From contig JBBPFI010000002.1 in the NCBI GenBank assembly GCA_037974965.1, positions 3,062,554 to 3,126,553 on the forward strand: a stretch of 64,000 nt of DNA, read 5' to 3'. Every line of letters begins with the position of its first letter. Position 1 is the first letter of the stretch. The translations under genes and the position numbers were made by a program. Source of the DNA: Dacryopinax spathularia (Eukaryota; Basidiomycota; Dacrymycetes; Dacrymycetales; Dacrymycetaceae). Shown here one piece after another: positions 13,101-23,623 of the stretch. The notes beneath the pieces were generated by a model. The model ran no database searches, was not told the DNA's origin, and worked only from the letters and a program-made list of their open reading frames with translations.

Positions 13101-13198
13101 AGCAGGATGGACCCGTACACCCAGTGACCGCGGACACGGTTGCTGCCAAAGCGATGGCTATGCCGAATGCGTCAACGGGGCCAATCGGCAAGCGATAA
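10102..13198 (+). CDS. AMD1: AMP deaminase
   Basis: AMP deaminase converts AMP to IMP in purine nucleotide balance in the cytosol. About ten exons can be joined. They carry [36 protein letters not shown], then [39 protein letters not shown], then [23 protein letters not shown] (HxH zinc ligands), then [29 protein letters not shown], then [12 protein letters not shown] (catalytic HCGEAGD), then [11 protein letters not shown], then [27 protein letters not shown] (the STDDP motif), and the C-terminal [18 protein letters not shown]. All diagnostic motifs are present and in order. The N-terminus (residues 1 to about 100) is Ser/Pro/Gly-rich and variable, as in fungal homologues. Introns are about 45-65 bp. 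The start at 10102 is the first ATG of the first exon. Confidence 0.93.
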
Positions 13199-13495
13199 GA
13201 GAGGAGTCGGGGATGTTGCATATAGTCGCATCTTACGGATTGGTGCGATGGTCTTGATTGTGAGCAATCAAGGTAGAGCGGTATTAGATTGCAGTCCAAA
13301 ATACAATGAAACCCACCTCCGCACAACAATCTGTCCAGAACGTGTCTATGAATTACTAGTCTTATACGCCACCTCCCGACTTTTCAACAGGAATCCGCTT
13401 CCTCTGTTTTGCCAATTCGGAGCCAGACGCGATCTCCGAAGGAGTTCCTTCGCGGAAGGACAGCTCCTTGAGATTCGCGCATGTCTAGGAAACGA

Positions 13496-15817
13496 TCAGC
13501 GTTGCACTAGCAAAATGGAGGAATATTGGCGTACATCTAAGAAGTCCTCCCACTGCAGGGTCTTGCCTTCCCTCGCCGTCAACTCAGGAGCAAGGCTCTC
13601 CAGAACCGAAGGTTGGATATCCTTGAACCCCATCGCTTCCAGCACACTCTGCAGCTCGCTCTTCTCTAGCGGCCTGACCTTATCTTCGCGAGCATCGTAC
13701 AGCTTCTTGAGCCGGTCGAGCTCCTCCGCAGAGAAGGTCGCCCGGGAGTACTTTCCACCAGGCTTGGCACTGCTCCTCGTAGCGCTCACAAGACGGGAGA
13801 TGCGCTGCAGCCAGCCTGGTCCTCCGATCAGGGTGGGTGGTGTCCGGGAGGCTTCGCTATCGGATAGACCCATGCTGTCCAGGAAGTTCCGCGCAGCGAT
13901 CCATTCCTGTCTACGCCTCTTGGCGCTCCAGCCGAGTTCGTCACCCATGATCCCAATGACCGTCGGAAGGGAGTCGAGTGCAGCCTGTGCGTTCAAAAAC
14001 GAGAGGCGAGAGCGGCGGGCGATGAAGTCGACGGCTGTCAAAGCGTATTCGTTCCGCACGGCATAGACTATCTCAGCGGTGATGTAGGGGTAGAGCTCGG
14101 AGATCCGATGACCGTGGAGTGGCCAGTGCAGACCGGTCGGTTCGGCAAACGAGCAGACTGTCCATGCACGGTCGCCGTATGTGTTCGCCAGATGCTGTGC
14201 AACTTCGGTCTCAAGCCCGTACTGCGAAGAGTGTGAGGAGTGCAGCAGCAAGTGAAGTAGATGCCACGTACGCGCTGAATCAGCTTGATGAACATGGTAT
14301 CCGTCCAACCATGACTCCCAACCAGACGCACAGCCTGTGTCTTGCACGGGCTAACAGGATTCAGTCCAAAAGCCTTTACAGCGGTGTCAACAGTCTCCTC
14401 CGCCATCTCGCGGTACGTCGTCCATTTCCCGCCAGCCACCGTGAGTAGCCCAGAAGGCGCAACGTGGATCATATGGTTCCGAACGAGGGACTGTGTATCT
14501 TTCGCACCTGGATCACGGACGAGAGGGCGGATACCAGCCCAGGCGGAGAGGACGTCACCACGCCTGACTTGGATGTCGGGGGAGAGATAGCGCCGAACTT
14601 CGTCAAGGATCCATTCAATTTCCTCCTCCTTGGGTTTAGGCTCGTGCTCGACCGGGACGGGACTGTCGGTCGTACCGGCGATGGTGTTGCCCTGCCAAGG
14701 CAGGAAGAAGATGACACGCCCATCAGAGGTATGCGGGTCGAGCAAGCCCATAGTCCGTGGTGAGTAGTAGTTTGGCAGTGTGACGTGTACACCGCCAGAA
14801 GGCGCAACAATCGGCTTTACAGTCGGGTCGTCCAGCTGCCTCACGCCGTCGGAGAATGGGCCCGTGGCGTTGATGACGCCCTTCGCCTTGATGTCCCACT
14901 CTTCGCCGGTCATGTTGTCCCGAATCCGAACACCCGTGATCTTAGGCTCGCCCCCATCAGGGGAAGGCGTCTTGTTTAGCTTGACGACCTCGGTATGATT
15001 CGCCACGAGAGCACCGTAATGAACCGCAGTCATGATAAGCGCCATGTTCATCCTGGAGTCATTGTGCTGGCCGTCGTAATATACAATAGCGCCGACCAGG
15101 TTGTCGGGCTTGAGCATCGGGAATGCCTCTAGAGCGCGGTCCTTGAACATCACGTAGGAGCTCGCCATGTTCTCGCCACCAGCTAGGATGTCGTACATCT
15201 TGCAACCGGCATAGTAGTACGGAACTTGCCACCACCTGCATAGCTGTGTAAATGGGATACCGGTATGATTTGGACACGGCGCTTACTTGTAAACTGGCAG
15301 CATGATCGGCAGCATGTTGCTCAGATACGGTGCAGTAGACAAGAACACCCGCCGCTCGCGTAGAGCCTCTTTGACGAGCTTGTACTGCTCATAATCGAGT
15401 TCCATGACAGCCTTCTGCAGGTATCGAACACCACCATGGACGAGCTTCGTCGACTTTGATGACGTTCCTGAACCGGCTCAACAACAGCCCGATCTCCGGT
15501 GCACATCACTCACCTGAACTGAAGTCGTCCCTCTCTACGAGCCCGACCTTGAGTCCTCGACTAGCAGCATCCACAGCAACACCAGCTCCCGTCGCCCCTC
15601 CCCCAATGATGAACAAATCCAGTTCCTCATCCTCCCTGCCAGCCCTCCTCAGTCCGTCCAACATCTGCTTACGAGAGGGCGGCGTCCATAGAGGCGGCGG
15701 TCTATTGTTGTCCATGATAGGTTTAGGCGGCTGGCTCCACCAGTAGTAGGCATAGCCCGCTACTGGGATTGCCGTGCCTGCGATGACCACCTTGCGAGTA
15801 AAGACGCGGCGGAACAT
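13496..15817 (-). CDS. GUT2: Mitochondrial FAD-dependent glycerol-3-phosphate dehydrogenase
   Basis: Oxidises glycerol-3-phosphate to dihydroxyacetone phosphate and passes electrons to ubiquinone at the inner mitochondrial membrane. Exon 1 starts at 15817 with [27 protein letters not shown] (targeting/membrane segment) and contains the FAD-binding [35 protein letters not shown]. Splicing yields the family signature [21 protein letters not shown]. Later come [45 protein letters not shown] and [20 protein letters not shown]. The C-terminal domain follows after an intron near 14270, with [18 protein letters not shown] and an EF-hand-like end ([13 protein letters not shown]). About 700 aa. Glycerol kinase, the preceding step, is in the same window at 35999. 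Confidence 0.93.
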
Positions 15818-16172
15818 TGTCGTCGTCCCTCTGCAGGTGTATGGTGGGTATCAGGCAACGTCGTCTGCTGGCTACCAACCTAGGGGCTTCCAAACGTTTT
15901 TAAGAGTCAATTGGTCTGTGTCGGGCGGTATGCCGCCCTGTCCCGGCGCGGGTTTGTAGCTCGAGGCGGCTGCCGGAGTTGGCCGTTAGAGAAGAGGATT
16001 GTGAGCAGATTGGGAATTGGTGCCATCCGCACCCAATTTGGGCCGACGTCGGTGGATCGCGCCCACTTTCACAGTAAGGGGTCACCCGGCCCGGCGCGGT
16101 CCGCCCATTGGGCCCTTGTACAATGACGGCGGGCCCGCCTTGCCGAGGGCTTCCGTGTATCGTGACAATCGC
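15818..16172. other. GUT2 upstream region, left of the mobile island
   Basis: It contains the presumed promoter of GUT2 and ends at the left 34-bp palindrome of the island. It is GC-rich, with no gene or clear motif. Confidence 0.5.
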
Positions 16173-16206
16173 TATGCACTATGCACTGCATAGTGCATAG
16201 TGCATA
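16173..16206. repeat. Left 34-bp near-palindrome, island boundary
   Basis: Built from TATGCACTATGCAC and its complement. It is identical base for base to 26866-26899 in direct orientation. In inverted orientation the arms also match, including GC just outside and TT just inside, with mismatches only at the centre. It can fold into a long hairpin. It is either the terminal repeat of the island or a recombination/insertion site. Confidence 0.75.
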
Positions 16207-16318
16207 TTGCATAATATAGATTAGTAATAAATTTGATTCCGCTCTCGGCGCCCGGCGGCTTCTCTCGGCACCCCTGACCAGGCAGGGTCCGATGACAGCA
16301 AAGGCCTTCCCCTTTTGT

Positions 16319-16614
16319 CGATGTTGATATTGATCAACAATCAACATCGCACTCTGCAGTGCGATGTCTGCTTAACTTACCACTGGCTCTCTCTCTTTAT
16401 TTTTTCTTTTGCTATATTGGGGCGAGCGATGCGTCCTAAAACAGCCTCTTCCCTGCGGGGAGGCTGTTTCGAACATCATTAATATTTATTTCTAGCGAGC
16501 AGCAAACTCGCGACTGGCGACAACGATGTTGTCCTGCTACTCTAACTGGCGAAGGGCGGGCGATTTGTTGCTTGAGGCTCGGCGATCAAGCCTTTTGATC
16601 GTGACGATCAAAAG
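16319..16614. repeat. Cluster of four hairpins near the left end of the island
   Basis: Four perfect or near-perfect inverted repeats lie within 300 bp: CGATGTTGAT/ATCAACATCG (16319-16349), CATCGCACT/AGTGCGATG (16345-16366), AAACAGCCTC/GAGGCTGTTT with an inner CCC/GGG (16439-16469), and CTTTTGATCGT/ACGATCAAAAG around one base (16592-16614). The first two overlap, so they are mutually exclusive folds. They may be subterminal transposase-binding or cruciform sites; that role is inference. Confidence 0.6.
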
Positions 16615-16839
16615 AGGATCTGGGCTCTCCGCCTTCTCATCGATTCTCAGGGCGCCACTCGACTTTTTTGCGTCTAGAAGTTGGCCGGCCCCGACCTTCC
16701 CTCCTCCCCGCCCTTTCCCTTCCACCGACACCATCTCAAGCCTCAGCAGGACGTTTCATACTTCCTGCTCGAGCTCAGGTGGGATACTGAGCTCGGGCTT
16801 GGGCGCCTCTCTGACCAACTACTCGACTCACCTTAGTCG

Positions 16840-17585
16840 AACACCTCTCTGTCCAACAACTCACCTTTGTTTCAGCCCAACACCTCTCTGTCCAACAAGC
16901 GTCACTCCCTTTTCTACTGCTACTCTTACCCTCACACTCGTTCGCACTCACACTTACACTCGCACTCCTAATCCCACTCACACTCACACTCACACACGTA
17001 CAACAACCCCCATACCTAATTCCGCTCGCACTCGCCTTCTCCCCCTAACTCCCACTCTCACTCGCCTTCTCCCACTCACTCTCACTCACACTCGCACTCT
17101 CACCCACACTCTCATCCGCGCCCGTACCCACACTCGCGCCGGCACTCGCACTCGCACTAGGAACTGGACCGGCAATCTCCTTCCCTGTTGCGGCGGACAT
17201 TCTCCTATTCGTCCCACCTCTCTGTCCAAGTCCTCGGCCTCGCCTTAGACCAGCACCTCTCTGTCCACCTCCGCGGTCTCGCCTCGGTCCAACGCCTCTC
17301 TGTCCAACACCTCACCCTCCCCTCCGCCCAACACCTCCCTGTCCAACACCTCCCTGTCCAACACCTCACCCTCCCCTCCGCCCAACACCTCCCTGTCCAA
17401 CACCTCCCTGTCCAACACCTCACCCTCCCCTCCGCCCAACACCTCCCTGTCCAACACCTCCCTGTCCAACACCTCCCTGTCCAACACCTCCCTGTCCAAC
17501 ACCTCACCCTCCCCTCCGCCCAACACCTCCCTGTCCAACACCTCACCCTCCCCTCCGCCCAACTCCTCCCTGTCCAACACTTGTC
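16840..17585 (+). repeat. CCAACACCTCYCTGT minisatellite in the leader of gene A
   Basis: Two or three isolated units (about 16848-16900) and a (CACTCA)-like simple repeat (about 16920-17160) precede a dense block from about 17215 to 17580. The block is made of the 15-mer CCAACACCTCCCTGT and a longer form with ACCCTCCCCTCCGC inserted. The block ends 6 bp before the start codon at 17586, so it probably forms the 5' leader or proximal promoter of gene A. Confidence 0.8.
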
Positions 17586-19568
17586 ATGGCTGCTCGTTCT
17601 GTTGACGCCGACCTCGCAGTTGCAGAGGTTCTGAGGATCCTGAACGACCAAGTAGAGGATCCAAGGCAGAAAATTGTGCTACCTCCGACTGTCTTTTGCT
17701 CCAAGTGTAAGAGGAGGGCATTCGTGCGCGTCTGCATGGATCGTAAATCCAAAGACCATGTCAATTATGGCCGCATTTACGCTGTTGTGAGTATCTTCGA
17801 CTCACATGTTCGTCTGAGACTAACGTTCTGCAGTGCTTCGACAAGAAGCATTCCAAGTCGGAGCGACTTGACTGGTTGACGGATCCCCTTGACTCTGAAG
17901 TTCGCTGGGCGTTGCGAGAAAGCATGAAGGCGACAGTTCCCGCATGGAGCTCGAGCCCGATTAAGGATGACCGCCCCCACAAGCGGGCTCGCCTAGATCG
18001 AGACGTGTCCGGCAAGCGGTATCTCTATTGCTCGGCCTGCGGTAAAGGTCGCGCGGCCCAGGCGTGCGATAAGGGATGGTGTAAAGGTTGCTGCCACAAT
18101 CGTTCAACTTGCAACGACTGGAGCAAGCCGTTTGGGTGCGGATATCATGGTCGGTCGCCGGGCGGAGGGATTAGCGAGGTTGGAGGTGCGATGGAGGGCA
18201 CGAGGGAGGAGTTGCAAGCTGGAGAAGATAGAGATGGAGGGGCGACCGCACAGGGAGCAGGACGACATCATGGAGCGAACGAACCCCCGCCAACGCAGGC
18301 GTTTCACGGAGCGACAAGGATTGGTCGCCGCCTGACGGAAGACTACGATCAGTATCGGCGGGATGAGAAGCGTGCAGAGGAAGCTCGCAGGTTAGAGGAA
18401 AAGGAGGCCAGGGAGCGTGCCGAGATGCTTGCCCGTGTGTTCACACTTGTGGTGTTCAGCAAGGCAAGTGATTTCAATTCGTTCCTATTCATTTCTAACA
18501 GTTGAACAGAATGCAAAACATCAATTCGCAGTTCACGCTCACAGCTGCCACTTAACAGGCAGCCTGACCACCCGCGCCCACAACTGGCCGAAGCGTGTCC
18601 TTGATCTCTTGTTTGCTGAAGGCGGTGAAGACACCGACGAAGTTTTCATGTACGAACCCGATTCAAGAAGCTGGGCGTCATACGACTGCACAACGTATCG
18701 TAAAGTCGAGCGCGGTGAGCGACTGCTCGTTCGTTTGCCGGGAGTATCCAGTAACGGGGCAGACGTGCTGGATGAGATAAACAGAGTTGCACCTCTGGTG
18801 GTGAGAGATGGCAGGCGCGGCGCAAAACATCCCCAGCCTCGTCTCAGCCCAACACCTCTCTGTCCAACACCTCAGCGTCAACTCAGTTCAACACCTCTCT
18901 GTCCAACACCACACAGGTCAGGACGCGCCCCTTCTTCAATGCAAAAGCCTGTTCACCAGCACAAGGAGAAGGCTCCACTCTTCCCTACGGTCTCCAAGCG
19001 CCGTCGTTCACTACGCAGTCCGTCTCCGCCTCTCACCGACTGGGACTTCACCCGCGACTCCTCCCCGGACGAGATCACGCCTATGGAGCGATCAGAGGCA
19101 GCGGGTCCTCCTCTCACTCCTTCTCGTCGTCCCGTTCAGGCTGCCGACTTTGACATTGTTCCATCAACTGGCGGTTCGCCTGCATCGACATCCCTGCCGC
19201 CTTCCTCCCCCCCTATCCCGCTTGCCGAACTTCTCACGGACGCATGGCCAGGCTCTTGCTCTTTCAAGACCATCTTCGGTGCATTCGCCAATATCGACTA
19301 CAAGCAATACCATGAGAGGAAGGAGCCAGAGGATGCCTTCCGCGAGTTCTATGGTTTCGACAAGCCTTACCCCACTTGGGCTCAGCACCGCGGCTATCTC
19401 CGAAACCCATACCTCAAGCAGCTGGTGGATCAGTTCCACGCGAAACCCAATTCGAAGTGGAAGGAGTTTGCCAAAGAGGCCAGGAAGCAGTTGAAGAATA
19501 AGCGAGCGGAGGGGACAGTGCAGGAGAGGGTGCAAACACAGGAGGTAGAAGAGGGGGAATTTTTCTGA
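17586..19568 (+). CDS. Island gene A: cysteine-cluster protein of unknown function
   Basis: Exons 17586-17786, 17834-18463 and 18510-19568 give 629 aa. The second intron uses a GC donor in perfect GC-AG context (AAG|GCAAGT). The N-terminal part has CSKCKRR, and after the first intron there is YCSACGKGRAAQACDKGWCKGCC ... C, a small cysteine cluster that probably binds zinc. Next come a charged coiled-coil-like helix (EKRAEEARRLEEKEARERAEMLARV) and a middle part with a few minisatellite units read as PTPLCPTP. The C-terminal region (FKTIFGAFANIDYKQYHERKEPEDAFREFYGFDKPYPTWAQHRGYLRNPYLKQLVDQF) looks conserved and folded. I do not recognise the family. It is the leftmost gene of the island and probably a transposon accessory protein. 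Confidence 0.6.
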
Positions 19569-19925
19569 TCACATTTTATTATGCTCTCCTATGGGCGGAC
19601 GTGCCCTGGGTTAATGTCATTTTTTGGTACAGTGCTTTCCTACATTATTGCTTAATCTTGGTCTTTTCAAGACACCATACACTCCTCAGATCATACTGTT
19701 AACGAGTGTATTTAGCTAGTTATCGCCCAAGTTGGGCTTAATACATTCGTGTGCCTATCTGGCTATCCAAAACAAAGGAATGACATGAACCCCATCCAAG
19801 GGTTTGTGCGGAGGAGGAAGGAAGTCAATGGTGGAATGGGTGGGTAAAGGAAGGGGTGAGTTAGGGAAGCATGGTTGGAGTGGTGGTTAGTTTCTGCAGA
19901 AATGATCATATAAGTGCCAGCTTGT
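19569..19925. other. Spacer between convergent island genes A and B
   Basis: A+T-richer than its surroundings; it should hold the 3' ends of both transcripts. No gene or repeat recognised. Confidence 0.5.
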
Positions 19926-21421
19926 CTACCTCGCGCCGGCAATTGCACGACCAGCAGCAAGGGGACCAGTACGGCCCAGGCGCATCGTCTCAAACTCCTC
20001 CTGAACCCGTTTACAAGCACGCTCCCGAGCCGCAGCACGCACAGCTTCTGGATCCATGTTGAAACGTTCGCGGAACGGCGCGCGCTTGGGTGGATGAAGC
20101 GGATTGATAGGCGCAGAAGAGGTGGGAACGCTAGTTCGAGTCGGGGCGGTGACAGTAGCCGGAGTAGGGACGGGCCGCAGGGGACGCGCACCGCCAGGAG
20201 TCGGAGAAGGAGGTGCTCGTCGAGACGGCCTCCGAGAAGCAGTCCGGAACTCTTGAGGAATACGCAGAGTCGCGTAGATGGGAGGGATATCCTCCCATCT
20301 CTTGTACCTCGGAAGCTCCTCGTTTGGACCAATATCATCCTCAAGAATGCCACTGTTATAGGCAGAGAAGGATATGGTGTTGGACAGAGAGGTGTTGGAC
20401 AGGGAGGTGTTGGACAGGGAGGTGTTGGACAGAGAGGTGTTGGACAGAGAGGTGTTGGACAGGGAGGTGTTGGACAGGGAGGTGTTGGGTGGAGGAGAGG
20501 GAGAGGTGTTGGACAGGGAGGTGTTGGGCGGAGGAGAGGGTGAGGTGTTGGACAGGGAGGTGTTGGACAGGGAGGTGTTGGGCGGAGGGGAGGGAGAGGT
20601 GTTGGACAGGGAGGTGTTGGGCGGAGGAGAGGGTGAGGTGTTGGACAGGGAGGTGTTGGACAGGGAGGTGTTGGACAGGGAGGTGTTGGACAGAGAGGTG
20701 TTGGACAGGGAGGTGTTGGACAGGGAGGTGTTGGACAGGGAGGTGTTGGGCGGAGGAGAGGGAGAGGTGTTGGACAGGGAGGTGTTGGACAGGGAGGTGT
20801 TGGACAGAGAGGTGTTGGACGCGTTTGCAATGGCGGAGTAAGAGGGAGGTGGGGTTGAAGGCACAGTAGTCGCAGAAGCGTTGACCAGCTGGCCTTCATA
20901 AGTGACATCGCTGGCATTTGCGGGGGTGACTGCCGAGCTGGTCTCCTCCTCTTGAACACCGCGGTTGGTTGGGGTTGGAGTATTGATAGGGGAAGTTGAG
21001 GCGAGAATGGGTTCGTACTCTGCAGGACCGGCAGAGTGCGATGTAGAGGTGGTCACGATGTCGGTGACCAGGTTCTCCCGCAGGCGGAGAACGATAGCGT
21101 CAGTAGTACCCGCAGAGCTGGCGGGTTCAGTCGACGAGGTGGCAGCAGTGTCGGCTGCCGGGCCCACCCGCAGGCGGTGGGCGATGTGAGTTGTGTAGTT
21201 GTGCAGACAGTTCCCGGTGATCTTCTGCATACCCCGAGCAACCACACCGGCCGCTTGCTCGGGGCATGCTCCTCCATGCCTTCCAGGATCCAGGCCAAGT
21301 CCTACTCCAGGATTAGAAGGAATCAAGTAAACGATAGTGAGCACGTACCAGAGCTCCCCTCAACCCCTTTGTCGCCGCTCGGGCCGATCGACATGGGATG
21401 AGAAGACCTCCACCCAGCCAT
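19926..21421 (-). CDS. Island gene B: low-complexity protein, possibly with an intronic minisatellite
   Basis: A start at 21421 with exon 21421-21349, a 47-bp intron and exon 21301-19926 gives 482 aa. The middle of the second exon (about 20822-20370) is the minisatellite, which reads without a stop as repeated NTSLS and NTSPSPPP. It ends at TTCTCTGCCTATAACAG, a very good 3' splice site, so the tract may be an intron instead of protein. After it come GILEDDIGPNEELPRYKRWEDIPPIYATLRIPQEF and a basic Pro/Arg tail. The N-terminal part is Thr/Ser/Ala-rich. No domain recognised. If translated, every NTS is an N-glycosylation sequon, but there is no signal peptide. Confidence 0.45.
20370..20822 (-). 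repeat. Minisatellite tract within gene B
   Basis: About 30 units of the CCAACACCTCYCTGT family, some with the longer CCCTCTCCTCCGCC insert. On the minus (sense) strand the tract is C/T-rich, the same orientation relative to the gene as in the transposase introns and the gene A leader. Confidence 0.85.
21186..21208 (+). repeat. Hairpin repeat, copy 1
   Basis: Begins GTGAGTTGTGTAGTTGTGC and continues AGAC. It lies inside gene B in antisense, where it reads as CLHNYTTH. The downstream TCTGCA can pair with its TGCAGA. Confidence 0.6.
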
Positions 21422-22088
21422 CTTGGGTACTTTGGTAGACAGTCTGCCAGGAAAACATCAGACTCAGTTCACTGTATGTTGAATAGAGTACTTACAGTTG
21501 CTTGATTGGCTTCAAATCGGTAGTGAGCTTGGATATCAGACTAGTAGAATGTGGTTGTCAGTGAGAGAAGATAGGCAACAGGGTCGAGGCGATGACCAAT
21601 CCCTGTTTAGACGTCGGAGTTGGATCCGTGGGCGCTTCCGCCCCCGATCTGGTTGTATGCCCGATGGGAGATCTGAGATCTCGGAGCTACGGGCGCTTAT
21701 TGTTAATTTCTTATTCTTCTCCTCACCACAATCAACAATACCGCAGCCCGGTTTACTTTGATTTCCACTGCCTCGACTTCCTACACTGCATCTGGATATC
21801 CACTATCGAGTCGACCCCGTTCACCAAGATATGCTTCTCCTGCTTTGTGTGCTGTGCTGGCAGCGGCCTCGTGCCCTGTCTGCACAACTACACAACTCAC
21901 ACGCCGAGTTCCCAACTCTTTCGATGCCTTCTTACTTCCCTTTTCCGGCCTCGAGGCAACCATTGTCCCAGAAGAGGGGCCATCAATGCTCGAATCCCGA
22001 GCAATCTGATTCCGTCCGCGGGCGACAATACCACTGTCCACTCGCAGTACCCCGCTTTCCTCTTTCTCCTAAACCACCATCTCAAGCC
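21422..22088. other. Divergent intergenic region of genes B and C
   Basis: It lies between the starts of B (minus) and C (plus). It contains one copy of the hairpin repeat (21878-21900) and GGATCC-rich sequence near 21620. No gene recognised, although the frame of gene C stays open upstream to about 21831. Confidence 0.45.
21878..21900 (-). repeat. Hairpin repeat, copy 2
   Basis: Exact 23-nt complement of copy 1, in the spacer upstream of gene C. Confidence 0.6.
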
Positions 22089-23289
22089 ATGGCCGACAGC
22101 TCTCCGCCGTCGACCCCTACCTCTTTTAAGTCGACCTTCTCCTCTCTTCCCGCCAGCGACTCTTGTCCTACCGGACATCAAGACGTCAAGCTTACGACCG
22201 CCGTCGTTCACCCGTCGCGCAAGATGAGCGATGACTCGAGCTCGCCCGCTCACTCGGTGAAGCAGAAGGACAAGGGCAAGAACACCCAAGTATATGCGCC
22301 GGAGGAGGACATTGGAGCTGGAAGTGGAGCTGGGGAAGGAGGGGAGGAGGAAGGGCTGCGCGAGGGACTGATGAGTGTGGTGATCGCCACAGTGAGGGAT
22401 GTCGAGCTGCGCTACCGGGGTCAGGCCGTTCTGGCAGGTATGCCCCTTATCGGCATCTTGGAAAGGGAGGCAGGAATGCAGGTGAGTTGTGTAGTTGTGC
22501 AGACGGTTCTCGTCTGCACATCTTTACTACACAGGCTGACCTCCTCTCAGGTCTCGCTCGAGCTCCCTGAGGTCGCCGTCGCCATGCCCGAGGACATCGA
22601 CGACGGCGAGGAACTCGAGCAGGAGGGAGCGGAAGAGCAGGAGCAGGAGGAGGAAAGGGCTTCGCTGCCTTCCCCCGCTCCTCCTGCCCAGGTGCACGAC
22701 CACATCGCGACGAAGGAAGAGCTCCTGGATGAGCGCCAGCCCGAGTACGACCTGGGCGATTTCTTCCCGGAGGAGTTCGACGTGGAGCTGGAACGGGTGA
22801 AGGAGCCCGCCTTCCAGTATGGCATTCTCGAGCGGGAGGAGGAGCTGGCCGAGGCGGAGCAGCGGAGGAAGGAGGAGGTGCGCGCTAAGCTCCGCATTGA
22901 GCGCCAGCGCATCCACGACAAGGTGTGGGAGGAGTACGTCGCCCTCGGCAAGAAGTACGTCGACGATCAGTGCAAGGCGGGGAACTACAGGCCCACTCCC
23001 CGCCCCAACAACGTCCCCCGCCCTCCTGTCGACAACCCCGAGGGAGCTCTCCCCGAAGCGAACGTTCCGGAGGGGAGCAATCCCCAGCCCTCTGCCGCCC
23101 CGGCGGAGGGCAAGGCAAAGCTCTCGCCTGCGGTGACAAAGTACCTCAAGAAATATGGGGGGAAGCTGCTGAAGATGGGCTGTACGTCTCTTTTTCTTTC
23201 ATTAGAAGGCTCGACTAACTTCGTGTCTAGTCAAGTTTGGACTGGACATCGCCGAGGCCGAGGCGGAGACTGCGCTCGGTATTTCCTGA
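22089..23289 (+). CDS. Island gene C: acidic coiled-coil protein of unknown function
   Basis: Exons 22089-22481, 22551-23181 and 23231-23289 give 360 aa. The start was chosen for its good context (AGCCATGG) and because the upstream frame is compositionally different. The N-terminal 80 residues are Ser/Thr/Pro-rich. An acidic stretch follows (EDIDDGEELEQEGAEEQ), then a long charged helix (GILEREEELAEAEQRRKEEVRAKLRIERQRIHDKVWEEYVALGKKYVDDQ) and a Pro-rich region, ending KLSPAVTKYLKKYGGKLLKMGFKFGLDIAEAEAETALGIS. The first intron starts exactly at a hairpin-repeat copy (22482) and is 69 bp, a multiple of three, so read-through is possible. Family not recognised; probably an accessory protein of the island. 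Confidence 0.55.
22482..22504 (+). repeat. Hairpin repeat, copy 3, at an intron donor
   Basis: Same 23-mer as copy 1, starting exactly at the GTGAGT donor of intron 1 of gene C. The following bases give a strong stem, GTGCAGACG/CGTCTGCAC, with an outer TGTGTAGT/ACTACACA. Confidence 0.65.
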
Positions 23290-23412
23290 TGGGTAGTGCA
23301 TGGTCCGAGCGCGATAGGTAGAATGCAAGTTGTAATATTAGAAGAACAGCGATACCCGTTCAATCGCAATACAGTCACCCAACTTGACAATACAGTTGTG
23401 CCGGCTCCGCCC

Positions 23413-23529
23413 GCACAACTACACAACTCACATAGAAGATGTGAGTTCGCAGGCTCTGCCTGCACAACTACACAACTCACATAGAAGATGTGAGTTCGCA
23501 GGCTCTGCCTGCACAACTACACAACTCAC
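23413..23529 (-). repeat. Tandem hairpin repeats between genes C and D
   Basis: Three copies of GCACAACTACACAACTCAC spaced exactly 49 bp (23413, 23462, 23511). Between them lie GTGAGTTCGCAGGC and GCCTGC, so each unit folds with stems GTGAGTT/AACTCAC and GCAGGC/GCCTGC. The array sits between the convergent 3' ends of C and D and fills most of the 23290-23623 spacer. Confidence 0.75.
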
Positions 23530-23623
23530 ATAGTGAGTCTGCGGGTGGTTTGCTGGGTCCTTCGGTCCTTTGTTTTTTTTACATGGCTAACAAGTTCATT
23601 AGATCAAAAGCGTACATCATTCT

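Noticed and set aside
16173-16206. 34-bp palindrome as a loxP-like recombinase site
   Set aside because: Length equals that of loxP, but there is no 13-8-13 layout and no tyrosine recombinase in the island; terminal repeat of a KDZ element is simpler.
17205-17651. Minus-strand frames with repeated CWTGRCW and DREVLDREVL
   Set aside because: They are translations of the minisatellite in unused frames; the same peptides appear at every tract on the strand opposite to the gene.
19763-20959. 398-aa minus-strand frame with PTPPCPTP repeats
   Set aside because: Alternative frame of the minisatellite in gene B; the flanking sequence is better explained by the 482-aa frame.
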